Below are positions 1 through 7,625 of a stretch of 64,000 nt of DNA, one piece after another. Made by a program: the position numbers and the translations under genes. Each line of letters starts with the position of its first letter. Position 1 is the first letter of the stretch. The stretch is from positions 1,240,001 to 1,304,000 of the forward strand of contig NZ_JAUCES010000005.1 of assembly GCF_030348825.1 (NCBI RefSeq), written 5' to 3'. A model generated the notes under the pieces. It was not told the DNA's origin, did not search any database, and was given only the letters and a program-made list of their open reading frames with translations. The DNA is from Fictibacillus sp. b24. GTDB taxonomy: Bacteria > Bacillota > Bacilli > Bacillales > Fictibacillaceae.

Positions 1-44
1 TCCTTTAAATAGTCTTTCATTTTTCAAGTCTCAGTTTTGAGATT

Positions 45-82
45 AAAAAGCCGGAAATGCAAGAGGCAATCCGCCTTTTTTA
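45..82 (+). terminator. Probable terminator of the gene upstream of the window
   Basis: An imperfect stem (AAGCCGGA with TCCGCCTT, one mismatch) is followed by a T-run. It lies before citZ and presumably ends the transcript entering from the left. The rest of bases 1-171 is AT-rich leader in which I see no confident promoter. Confidence 0.45.
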
Positions 83-171
83 TAAGAGAAAAATGTAAGC
101 TCTTTCTATTTTTTAAAAAGTGAAATAATTAAAGGAGAAGAGAGAATAACAGAAAAAAAGGAGAGATAGCC

Positions 172-1287
172 ATGACAGCTACAAGAGGATTAGAAGGAAT
201 TGTTGCAACAACATCTTCTGTCAGCTCTATCATTGACGATGTTTTAACCTATAGAGGATATAGCATTGATGACTTAGCTGAACATGCAACTTTTGAGGAA
301 GTTGTATACTTGCTTTGGAATGGTAAACTGCCTAACCAATCTGAATTAGATCAATTTAAATCAGAACTAGCTGAGGCAAGTGAGCTGCCTGCAGAATTGT
401 TGGAACAAATGAAATCGCTTCCTTTGAAGAATGCACATTCTATGACTGTATTACGTACAATCGTCTCAACACTTGCGATGTATGATGCAGATGCAGAGGA
501 TATGTCTACGGAAGGAAACTATAAAAAGGCCATCCGTCTTCAGGCACAGATGTCTTCCCTTGTGACGGCATTTGCACGTATTAGAGAAGGAAAAGATCCG
601 ATCGCTCCTAAAAAAGAACTTAGCTATGCGGCTAACTTCCTATATATGCTAACAGGCAAAGAGCCTGATGAAATTTCTGAAACAGCCTTTAATAAAGCAT
701 TAGTATTGCATGCAGACCATGAGTTGAATGCTTCTACATTTACTGCGCGTGTTTGTGTGGCTACGCTTTCTGATATCTATTCAGGAATCACAGCGGCAAT
801 CGGTGCACTAAAAGGACCGCTTCACGGTGGAGCTAATGAACAAGTAATGAAGATGCTTTCTGAAATTGGTGAAGAAGCAAATGTTGAATCTTACTTGGAG
901 AATGCAATCGAGAACAAACAAAAGATCATGGGCTTTGGTCACCGTGTGTACAAGAATGGTGATCCACGCGCGAAACATTTGCGTGAAATGTCCAAACAGC
1001 TTACAGCCATTACTGGGGAAGAGAAATGGTACACAATGAGCGTGAAGATTGAAGACACGTTAAAGCAGAAAAAAGGATTGCTTCCAAACGTAGATTTCTA
1101 TTCTGCGAGTGTTTACCACAGCTTAGGAATCGATCATGACTTATTCACACCAATCTTTGCAATCAGCCGTGTTTCTGGATGGATTGCTCACATTTTAGAA
1201 CAATACGAAAACAACCGCTTAATCCGCCCGCGTGCTGAATATATCGGACCTGATATGCAGCATTATGTAGCTTTAGAGCAAAGATAA
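172..1287 (+). CDS. citZ: Citrate synthase
   Basis: Condenses oxaloacetate and acetyl-CoA to citrate at the entry to the TCA cycle, in the cytoplasm. The 371-residue length is typical of the short Gram-positive type. The active-site blocks are visible: HGGAN near residue 218, GHRVYKNGDPR near 257, and the catalytic Asp in NVDFYSAS near 307. The ATG start has a GGAGAG ribosome site 7 bases upstream. It heads the citZ-icd-mdh cluster known from B. subtilis. A long inverted repeat after the gene could attenuate transcription into icd. I do not see a clear CcpC box upstream. Confidence 0.97.
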   Translation: MTATRGLEGIVATTSSVSSIIDDVLTYRGYSIDDLAEHATFEEVVYLLWNGKLPNQSELDQFKSELAEASELPAELLEQMKSLPLKNAHSMTVLRTIVSTLAMYDADAEDMSTEGNYKKAIRLQAQMSSLVTAFARIREGKDPIAPKKELSYAANFLYMLTGKEPDEISETAFNKALVLHADHELNASTFTARVCVATLSDIYSGITAAIGALKGPLHGGANEQVMKMLSEIGEEANVESYLENAIENKQKIMGFGHRVYKNGDPRAKHLREMSKQLTAITGEEKWYTMSVKIEDTLKQKKGLLPNVDFYSASVYHSLGIDHDLFTPIFAISRVSGWIAHILEQYENNRLIRPRAEYIGPDMQHYVALEQR

Positions 1288-1307
1288 ATTTAAATCAATA
1301 TGACATA

Positions 1308-1350
1308 ACGTAAAAAGAGAAGGGATTCTTCTTCTCTTTTACCTATGTTT
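1308..1350 (+). terminator. Inverted repeat between citZ and icd
   Basis: GTAAAAAGAGAAG pairs with the later CTTCTCTTTTAC, and a T-rich tract follows. It may be a terminator or attenuator separating citZ from icd. Confidence 0.6.
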
Positions 1351-1401
1351 TTTAGTAGACTAGTAAAGTACATGCAATTGAAGAATTAGGAGGAATTTAG
1401 A

Positions 1402-2670
1402 ATGTCTAACGGAGAACGTATTACAGTCGACAATGGTGTATTAAACGTACCAAATCAACCGGTTATCCCTTTTATCGAAGGTGACGGTACTGGACCAGAT
1501 ATTTGGGCTGCTGCTTCACGTGTATTAGAAGCTGCTGTTGAAAAAGCATATAACGGTGAGAAGAAGATCGTATGGAAAGAAGTTCTTGCTGGAGAAAAAG
1601 CGTTTAACCAAACAGGTGAATGGCTGCCTGCAGAAACACTTGATGTGATTCGCGATTACATAATTGCGATTAAAGGACCTTTAACAACTCCAGTAGGAGG
1701 AGGAATTCGTTCTTTAAACGTAGCATTAAGACAAGAGTTGGACCTATTCACTTGCTTGCGTCCAGTTCAATACTTTAAAGGTGTTCCTTCACCAGTAAAA
1801 CGCCCTGAAGATACAAACATGGTTATTTTCCGTGAAAACACAGAAGACATCTATGCGGGTATCGAGTATGCAAGCGGTTCTGATGAAGTGAAAAAACTGA
1901 TCCAATTCCTGCAAGATGAGATGGGTGCAAACAAAATCCGTTTCCCTGAAACTTCAGGAATCGGAATCAAACCGGTTTCTTCAGAAGGAACTCAGCGTCT
2001 AGTACGTGCTGCGATCCAATACGCGATCAACGAAGGCCGTAAGAGTGTAACGCTTGTTCACAAAGGAAACATCATGAAATATACAGAAGGTGCTTTCAAG
2101 AACTGGGGTTATGAGCTAGCTGAAGCTGAATTCGGCGACAAAGTATTCACATGGGCTCAATACGACCGTATCGTTGAAGAGAGCGGAAAAGACGCTGCTA
2201 ACAAAGCTCAAGCTGACGCTGAAGCTGCTGGGAAGATCATCGTGAAAGATTCAATCGCTGATATCTTCTTACAGCAAATTTTGACTCGTCCAGCTGAATT
2301 TGATGTAGTTGCAACAATGAACTTGAACGGTGACTACATTTCTGATGCACTTGCTGCACAAGTTGGTGGAATCGGTATTGCTCCAGGAGCAAACATCAAC
2401 TACGAAACAGGACATGCAATCTTTGAAGCAACTCATGGTACTGCTCCAAAATACGCAGGTCTTGATAAAGTAAACCCATCATCTGTTATCCTTTCAGGAG
2501 TATTAATGCTTGAGCATTTAGGTTGGGGAGAAGCTGCTAAGCTTGTTCTTTCTTCAATGGAAAATACAATTGCTAGTAAAGTTGTAACATATGACTTTGC
2601 TCGTCTTATGGACGGTGCAACTGAAGTTAAGTGTTCAGAGTTTGCAGACGAACTAATCAAAAATATGTAA
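1402..2670 (+). CDS. icd: Isocitrate dehydrogenase (NADP+)
   Basis: Oxidatively decarboxylates isocitrate to 2-oxoglutarate with NADP+. The 422-residue protein has the bacterial-type hallmarks: GDGTGPDIW near residue 29, [13 protein letters not shown] near 100-112 with the serine that other bacterial enzymes phosphorylate, [10 protein letters not shown] near 145, and the C-terminal GTAPKYAG cofactor loop. AGGAGG lies 8 bases before the ATG. It sits between citZ and mdh as in B. subtilis, where these three genes form a partly co-transcribed TCA cluster. Confidence 0.97.
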   Translation: MSNGERITVDNGVLNVPNQPVIPFIEGDGTGPDIWAAASRVLEAAVEKAYNGEKKIVWKEVLAGEKAFNQTGEWLPAETLDVIRDYIIAIKGPLTTPVGGGIRSLNVALRQELDLFTCLRPVQYFKGVPSPVKRPEDTNMVIFRENTEDIYAGIEYASGSDEVKKLIQFLQDEMGANKIRFPETSGIGIKPVSSEGTQRLVRAAIQYAINEGRKSVTLVHKGNIMKYTEGAFKNWGYELAEAEFGDKVFTWAQYDRIVEESGKDAANKAQADAEAAGKIIVKDSIADIFLQQILTRPAEFDVVATMNLNGDYISDALAAQVGGIGIAPGANINYETGHAIFEATHGTAPKYAGLDKVNPSSVILSGVLMLEHLGWGEAAKLVLSSMENTIASKVVTYDFARLMDGATEVKCSEFADELIKNM

Positions 2671-2678
2671 TCTTTGTT

Positions 2679-2706
2679 GGCCCCTTTCGCGAGGGGTCTT
2701 TTCAAA
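2679..2706 (+). terminator. Terminator or attenuator between icd and mdh
   Basis: CCCCTTTCGCGAGGGG forms a tight GC hairpin followed by TCTTTTC, directly behind the icd stop. The T-run is short, so partial read-through into mdh is plausible. Confidence 0.65.
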
Positions 2707-2742
2707 AGACGAAGAAATTATAATGTTTCTGGAGGGAAAGAC

Positions 2743-3681
2743 ATGGCTAACAAACGTAAAAAGATTTCAGTTATTGGCGGCGGATTTACCGGAGCAACGA
2801 CGGCATTCATCTTAGGGCAAAAAGAAGTTGGAAACGTAGTATTAGTTGATATTCCCCAAATGGAAAACCCAACAAAGGGGAAAGCGCTAGATATGATGGA
2901 AGCGAGCCCTGTTCAAGGGTTTGACGCTGCGATTACAGGAACGAGTGATTATGCAGATACAGCGGGTTCTGATGTAGTCGTTATTACTGCTGGTATCGCT
3001 CGTAAGCCTGGAATGAGCCGTGATGACTTAGTGAATACGAACGCGGGAATCATGAAAAGCGTAACGAAAGAGATCGTAAAACATTCTCCTGAATGTACGA
3101 TCATCGTTTTAACGAACCCAGTTGATGCTATGACTTATACGGTTCTAAAAGAGTCAGGTTTTCCTAAGAGCCGTGTAATTGGACAATCTGGAATTCTTGA
3201 TACAGCTCGTTTCCGCACATTTGTTGCTATGGAGTTAAACCTTTCTGTAAAAGACGTTACTGGCTTTGTTCTTGGCGGACACGGAGACGATATGGTTCCG
3301 TTAGTACGCTATTCCTATGCAGGCGGAATACCACTAGAAAAATTAATTTCTAAAGATCGTCTTGATGCTATTGTTGAGCGTACACGTAAAGGCGGCGGAG
3401 AAATCGTTAATCTATTAGGTAACGGTTCCGCATATTATGCGCCAGCTGCTTCATTAGTTGAGATGGTTGAAGCGATCGTTAAAGACCAACGAAGAGTGCT
3501 TCCTTCAATCGCTTATTTAGAAGGTGAATACGGTTATGAAGGTATCTGTCTTGGTGTTCCGACTATCCTTGGAGGAAACGGTCTGGAAGAAATTATTGAA
3601 CTTGAACTTACAGCTGAAGAGAAAGCAGCTCTTGATCAATCCGCGGAGTCTGTAAAGTCAGTTATGAAAGTATTAGCATAA
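2743..3681 (+). CDS. mdh: Malate dehydrogenase (NAD+)
   Basis: Oxidises malate to oxaloacetate. The start is placed at the ATG behind TGGAGGG, giving 312 residues, the normal length for Bacillus Mdh; an upstream in-frame ATG at 2674 would translate through the icd terminator and is rejected. The protein is of the LDH-like type: [10 protein letters not shown] near residues 12-21 is the NAD fold, DMMEASP follows, [10 protein letters not shown] is in the middle, and [10 protein letters not shown] near residue 179 holds the catalytic His. A strong terminator follows. Confidence 0.96.
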   Translation: MANKRKKISVIGGGFTGATTAFILGQKEVGNVVLVDIPQMENPTKGKALDMMEASPVQGFDAAITGTSDYADTAGSDVVVITAGIARKPGMSRDDLVNTNAGIMKSVTKEIVKHSPECTIIVLTNPVDAMTYTVLKESGFPKSRVIGQSGILDTARFRTFVAMELNLSVKDVTGFVLGGHGDDMVPLVRYSYAGGIPLEKLISKDRLDAIVERTRKGGGEIVNLLGNGSAYYAPAASLVEMVEAIVKDQRRVLPSIAYLEGEYGYEGICLGVPTILGGNGLEEIIELELTAEEKAALDQSAESVKSVMKVLA

Positions 3682-3698
3682 GCATGTGAAAGTAAGAA

Positions 3699-3728
3699 AG
3701 ATTCGGGCGTACCCCGGATCTTTTCTCC
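3699..3728 (+). terminator. Terminator after mdh
   Basis: GATTCGGG and CCCGGATC pair around a short loop and are followed by TTTTCTCC. Confidence 0.8.
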
Positions 3729-3751
3729 TATAATTAATGAAAGCGCTACCA
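3729..3751 (+). promoter_or_regulatory. Possible -10 box and cre site for the MaoC-domain gene
   Basis: TATAAT at 3729-3734 is followed by TGAAAGCGCTACCA at 3738-3751, which differs at one position from the CcpA operator consensus TGWNANCGNTNWCA. A cre at or just after the transcription start would repress. No good -35 is visible because the mdh terminator occupies that place. Confidence 0.4.
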
Positions 3752-3770
3752 TGAAAAAGGGGGTCTTAAA

Positions 3771-4247
3771 ATGCTGATTGGAAAAAAACGAAAGCTCGGA
3801 AGAAAGATAGGCGAAATCCAAGCGGGCGAAAAGCTGGAGATGCAGGAAACAATTGAAGATAAAGATCTTCTTCTGTATTTAGGATTAACCAATGATAATA
3901 ACCCATTGTTCATACAGCATGATTATGCAACACTTACACCTTTTAAAAAACCGGTCGTACCTCAAATCATGCTCATGGGAATGGTAACTTCTGCTGTGTC
4001 CAAATATTTACCGGGTCCAGGAAGCTCTATCGTAGAATCTCAATTTTCTTTTGTTAAACCCGTCTTTCATTATTCGAAGCTAACTTTTCTATTTGAAATC
4101 ACAGATGTAGACCGTGATAATCATCTTGTATATATGAAAGTTACAGCGAAAAATGAAGATGGCATTGAAGTGCTGAAGAGCAGTTTACAAGTATGTCCGC
4201 CATATCCACCAAAGTCCATCACATCTAATACAATGGAGAATTTTTAA
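3771..4247 (+). CDS. MaoC-like hot-dog dehydratase domain protein
   Basis: A 158-residue protein of the MaoC / R-specific enoyl-CoA hydratase family. The N-terminal half has the family pattern of a substrate-binding hot-dog fold: residues around 38-60 read LTNDNNPLFIQHDYA, which matches the hydratase motif with Asp and His-like positions, followed by the PVVPQIMLMG helix. The family hydrates enoyl-CoA or acts as a thioesterase relative; the exact substrate is not known. An AAGGGGG site precedes the ATG. It stands alone between mdh and phoP, with a terminator behind it. Confidence 0.8.
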   Translation: MLIGKKRKLGRKIGEIQAGEKLEMQETIEDKDLLLYLGLTNDNNPLFIQHDYATLTPFKKPVVPQIMLMGMVTSAVSKYLPGPGSSIVESQFSFVKPVFHYSKLTFLFEITDVDRDNHLVYMKVTAKNEDGIEVLKSSLQVCPPYPPKSITSNTMENF

Positions 4248-4277
4248 ACCTTTCATCTGAAAGGTTTATTTTTTTGC
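4246..4277 (+). terminator. Terminator after the MaoC-domain gene
   Basis: AACCTTT / AAAGGTT hairpin overlapping the stop codon, followed by a T-run. Confidence 0.75.
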
Positions 4278-4321
4278 TCTTTTTAAAAGGTTGTTAGATG
4301 ATTTTGAATGCTCTTGAAAGC

Positions 4322-4452
4322 CATTGATTTCCGTTTCAGGGTGCTCGCTTTCCGGGGGGTGTGCGGTGAGCCTCCCTACCGCTTTGCGATGGCGGGGTCT
4401 CACCTGTCACACTGATCCCCCAGGAGTCTCGCACCTTACACTACAATCAATT
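4322..4452 (+). repeat. Dispersed hairpin repeat, copy 1
   Basis: First of nine copies of a 130-bp element. It begins with TTGATTTCCG, runs through GCTCGCTTTCCG and GCGGTGAGCC, and ends with CAGGAGTCTCGCACCTT and CAATCAA. The two halves are imperfect inverted repeats of each other. It lies in the gap between the MaoC-domain gene and phoP and contains no credible gene. Confidence 0.85.
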
Positions 4453-4480
4453 AGTCAATGAAGAAATCCTATAGTTATGT

Positions 4481-4522
4481 TTTGATAGCCGTTGATTTTC
4501 ATTTCAAGATGCTCGCTTTTTT
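4481..4522 (+). repeat. Truncated 5' end of the dispersed repeat
   Basis: GTTGATTTTCATTTCAAGATGCTCGCTTT resembles the first 30 bases of the nearby full copy, with the same upstream flank, but the sequence then diverges. It looks like a decayed or truncated second copy. Confidence 0.6.
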
Positions 4523-4589
4523 TGTGATGAACATTGTTGTAAATAGTAAGTATACTCAGCACTACAATAACGAAAAAATAGAACAACAA

Positions 4590-4628
4590 TGTAAAGGGAA
4601 TGTTAAGGGTATGTAAAGTCGGTATGAA
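4590..4628 (-). promoter_or_regulatory. Tandem PhoP box upstream of phoP
   Basis: Read on the minus strand there are three hexamers, TTTACA, TTAACA and TTTACA, each separated by exactly 5 bases (plus-strand 4612-4617, 4601-4606, 4590-4595); a fourth, degenerate one may lie at 4623-4628. This matches the B. subtilis PhoP site TT(A/C/T)ACA repeated every 11 bases. It supports autoregulation of phoPR. Confidence 0.7.
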
Positions 4629-4641
4629 AATTTTGCGATTT

Positions 4642-4671
4642 TTGTACACACTAATAAAAAAATAGTATGAT
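4642..4671 (+). promoter_or_regulatory. Candidate phoP promoter
   Basis: TTGTAC and TATGAT are separated by 18 bases, about 35 bases before the phoP start and downstream of the PhoP box. Confidence 0.45.
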
Positions 4672-4706
4672 AAATTTGTACAAGTCGTAAAAAGGTGGGA
4701 ATGTGA

Positions 4707-5417
4707 ATGAGCCAAAAGTTACTCGTTGTAGAAGATGAAATATCCATCTCAACATTGTTGCAATTTAACTTAGAACAAGCAGGATTTCAAGTAGTAACGG
4801 CAATGGATGGCAAGAGCGGATTAGAGAAGGCAGAAAGCGAAGGGCCCAATCTGATCATACTAGATCTCATGCTGCCAGAAATGGACGGGATAGAAGTTTG
4901 TAAAGAGCTCCGTCTAAGGAAACTAAATATTCCTATTCTCATGCTAACGGCTAAAGATGATGAGTTTGATAAAGTTTTAGGCCTTGAGCTAGGTGCTGAT
5001 GATTATATGACTAAACCATTCAGTCCAAGAGAAGTAGTAGCTAGAGTGAAAGCCATTCTCCGCAGGACTGCATCAGTGAATACTGATTCTGAAAAAACAA
5101 AAGAAGAAGTTGAGCATCTCAGAATTGGTGAAGTAGATATTTATCCTGAGAATTATGAAGCTTATTTTAAAGAAAAAGCACTAGAACTAACACCAAAAGA
5201 ATTTGAACTGCTCGTTTATTTAGCTCGGCACAAGAGCCGTGTTCTTTCGAGAGAGCAGCTTCTATCAGCGGTTTGGAATTATGATTTTGTAGGAGATACG
5301 AGAATTGTTGATGTGCATATTAGTCATCTTCGTGAAAAAATTGAAAGCAATACGCGTAAGCCTGTTTATATCAAAACGATTAGAGGGTTAGGTTATAAAT
5401 TAGAGGAGCCTCAATAA
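4707..5417 (+). CDS. phoP: Phosphate response regulator PhoP
   Basis: OmpR-type response regulator that controls the phosphate-starvation regulon. The receiver domain (residues 1-118) has acidic residues EDE at 9-11, the phospho-acceptor Asp in LIILDLMLPEMDG near 53, the switch Thr in MLTAKDD, and the conserved Lys in DYMTKPF. A winged-helix DNA-binding domain fills residues 135-235, ending in IRGLGYKL. An AAGGTGGG site precedes the ATG. Its stop codon overlaps the phoR start (TAATG), indicating translational coupling. Confidence 0.96.
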   Translation: MSQKLLVVEDEISISTLLQFNLEQAGFQVVTAMDGKSGLEKAESEGPNLIILDLMLPEMDGIEVCKELRLRKLNIPILMLTAKDDEFDKVLGLELGADDYMTKPFSPREVVARVKAILRRTASVNTDSEKTKEEVEHLRIGEVDIYPENYEAYFKEKALELTPKEFELLVYLARHKSRVLSREQLLSAVWNYDFVGDTRIVDVHISHLREKIESNTRKPVYIKTIRGLGYKLEEPQ

Positions 5418-7147
5418 TGCATGACTTTAAAAACCGGGTACTTACGTTTTTTTTACTCGGTATTTTACTTGTTTTTATTCTTTTAGCGCTAATTATGGGA
5501 AACATCGTTCATCACAGTGTTAAAGAGAAACGAATGGAATTCTATACGGGAGAATTAAGCCTGATTGAAGAAGTCCTAAAGACAGAGGAACGAAAATTAA
5601 TCATAACCAACATATTGAGAACAGCCTCTAAATCCTTAAAGGGTGAAATCTATGTACTGGATTCGGACTGGAATGTAAAGTATACATCTGACGGGGACAG
5701 TCCAAGAAACATGGCACCCTATTATCCAGGTGATACAAAACAATCGAATCAGAGTCTCGTGCAAAAGAACGAGAATGGCAAATTGTATTATACATTAAAA
5801 AAGAAAGATGAATCAGGGTATATACAATTTGCCATTCCAGAAGGTTCTGCGGAATCAGATGAGAGATCAATATGGATCATGATGTCAGTCGGTTTTTTAG
5901 TATGTTTTATTATCATTCTTTACGTATCTATTAAAGTGATTCATAAGATTGTTCGGCCTGTTGAAGAGGCGACCCAAACCGCTAAAGAACTTGCAAAAGG
6001 GAACTTTAAAGCAAGAACATATGAGTACTTTGGGGAGGATATTGGAGAGTTAAACTTTTCATTGAACGTATTGGCTAGAAATCTAGAAAAAATGACAAAA
6101 TCACAGGAATCACAGCATGACCGCTTAATAACACTAATAGAAAATATGGGCAGCGGACTAATTTTAATTGATGCAAACGGCTATATCAATTTAGTGAATA
6201 AAGCATTTAAAGAACTATTCAAGGAGCATGCTGATTATTGGACGGGCCATCTGTTTTACGAAGTATTTCCACATGCTTCTATTAAAGATATCGTTAAAGA
6301 AACGTATCTAACTGAAAAAAATGTAAGGAAAAACACAGTCATTCCGATTCATATTGAAAGAAAGCATTTTGATGTATATAGCGCACCCGTATTAAATGCT
6401 AAAGGCAAATTGAAAGGAATAGTACTCGTTTTTCACGATATAACGGAGTTAAAAAAACTAGAGCAGGTAAGAAAAGATTTCGTAGCCAATGTGTCTCATG
6501 AACTCAAAACACCAATTACCTCTTTAAAAGGGTTTGCTGAAACACTTTTAGATGGTGCTGGAGAAAATGCAGAGTTCCGAAATAAGTTCTTAACTATAAT
6601 TTTGAATGAAAGTGACAGACTGCAAGCGCTGATACAAGACTTACTTGATTTATCAAAAAGTGAGCAAAGCTTTCAGATAGAAGTACAACAGACTAATTTA
6701 GAATCATTAGTTAACGAAACGGTAGAGATTTTACTTCCAAAGGCTGAAAAAAAAGAGATTTCACTTTCAGTCGAGGTTATAGGCAATACAATGATGGATG
6801 GAGATCCTCCGCGGCTGAAACAGATTATCATCAACCTTGTATCAAACAGCTTAACGTATACGCCTGTCGGTGGCAGTGTATCTGTAATTGTCGAAGAACT
6901 TGAAGAGCATGTTAAGCTAGTCGTTAAAGATACAGGAATCGGTATTAAAGAAAGTGAGATTCCTCGCATTTTCGAGCGATTCTATCGTGTAGATAAAGCA
7001 CGAAGCAGGAATTCAGGTGGAACTGGACTGGGGCTTGCTATTGTTAAACATCTTGTAGAAGCTCATCATGGGACCATCTACGTTCAAAGTAAGCCTGGTG
7101 AAGGGTCACTTTTCACAATATTATTTCCAAAAAAGATAGAGTCTTAA
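5417..7147 (+). CDS. phoR: Phosphate sensor histidine kinase PhoR
   Basis: Membrane sensor kinase that phosphorylates PhoP. The 576-residue protein has an N-terminal membrane segment (about 8-30), an extracytoplasmic region, a second membrane segment (about 152-172), a HAMP linker, a PAS domain (about 235-340), the HisKA motif VSHELKTPITSLKG with its phospho-His near 361, and the HATPase boxes IIINLVSNSLTY, DTGIGI and GGTGLGLAI. This is the usual PhoR architecture, and pairing with phoP through a 1-base overlap fixes the identity. Confidence 0.95.
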   Translation: MHDFKNRVLTFFLLGILLVFILLALIMGNIVHHSVKEKRMEFYTGELSLIEEVLKTEERKLIITNILRTASKSLKGEIYVLDSDWNVKYTSDGDSPRNMAPYYPGDTKQSNQSLVQKNENGKLYYTLKKKDESGYIQFAIPEGSAESDERSIWIMMSVGFLVCFIIILYVSIKVIHKIVRPVEEATQTAKELAKGNFKARTYEYFGEDIGELNFSLNVLARNLEKMTKSQESQHDRLITLIENMGSGLILIDANGYINLVNKAFKELFKEHADYWTGHLFYEVFPHASIKDIVKETYLTEKNVRKNTVIPIHIERKHFDVYSAPVLNAKGKLKGIVLVFHDITELKKLEQVRKDFVANVSHELKTPITSLKGFAETLLDGAGENAEFRNKFLTIILNESDRLQALIQDLLDLSKSEQSFQIEVQQTNLESLVNETVEILLPKAEKKEISLSVEVIGNTMMDGDPPRLKQIIINLVSNSLTYTPVGGSVSVIVEELEEHVKLVVKDTGIGIKESEIPRIFERFYRVDKARSRNSGGTGLGLAIVKHLVEAHHGTIYVQSKPGEGSLFTILFPKKIES

Positions 7148-7149
7148 GA

Positions 7150-7166
7150 TTTACAAATCCTTTACA
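7150..7166 (+). promoter_or_regulatory. Two-unit PhoP-type direct repeat after phoR
   Basis: TTTACA, five bases, TTTACA, only two bases behind the phoR stop codon. It matches the half of a PhoP box that binds one dimer. What it would control is unclear. Confidence 0.35.
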
Positions 7167-7229
7167 CCCTTGTTTTCTTTAATTAATAGTCAGACTTTAT
7201 TATAAAAGTATCCTTTTTCAGTACCCCCT

Positions 7230-7262
7230 TAGCGAGAATCCTTTGGATTCTCGCCTTTTTTG
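7230..7262 (+). terminator. Terminator after phoPR
   Basis: GCGAGAATCC and GGATTCTCGC pair perfectly around TTT and are followed by a T-run. Confidence 0.9.
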
Positions 7263-7282
7263 TTAGTAAAACTCCTTTATGT

Positions 7283-7500
7283 CCATTGTTTTCGTATTTA
7301 TTGTTGCTTTTGAAAGTGGTTGATCTCCATTCCAGGTGCTTCGCTTTCCGCGGGGCAGGCGGTGAGCCACATTTTTACATTTCACGTATAAGTGTCTCAC
7401 CTGCCCGCCTGTCCCGCAGGAGTCTCGCACCTTGCACTCCAATCAACTTGTCAAAGAAGCGAATGAATAAAAACATTAAGAAGCAACAATCCGTTAGAAA
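7283..7500 (+). repeat. Dispersed hairpin repeat, copy 2
   Basis: Core about 7316-7448, from GGTTGATCTCC to CTCCAATCAAC. The 5' flank TGTTTTCGTATTTATTGTTG and a 3' flank ending in AAAACAACCATT are shared with other copies. The loop between the arms differs from copy 1 and matches the loop of copies 3 and 4. An open reading frame that crosses it (7286-7642) is not a gene. Confidence 0.85.
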
Positions 7501-7625
7501 ACAACCATTAAAAAGAAAATTCATTAAAAAACGCGAAGCACTGCTCCTTTTGTTCTTCTTTTTTGTTTCTGTTAGCGGTCATGATACAATAGATTGTAGA
7601 GAATTGTCCTCAGGAGGTTACGGAC

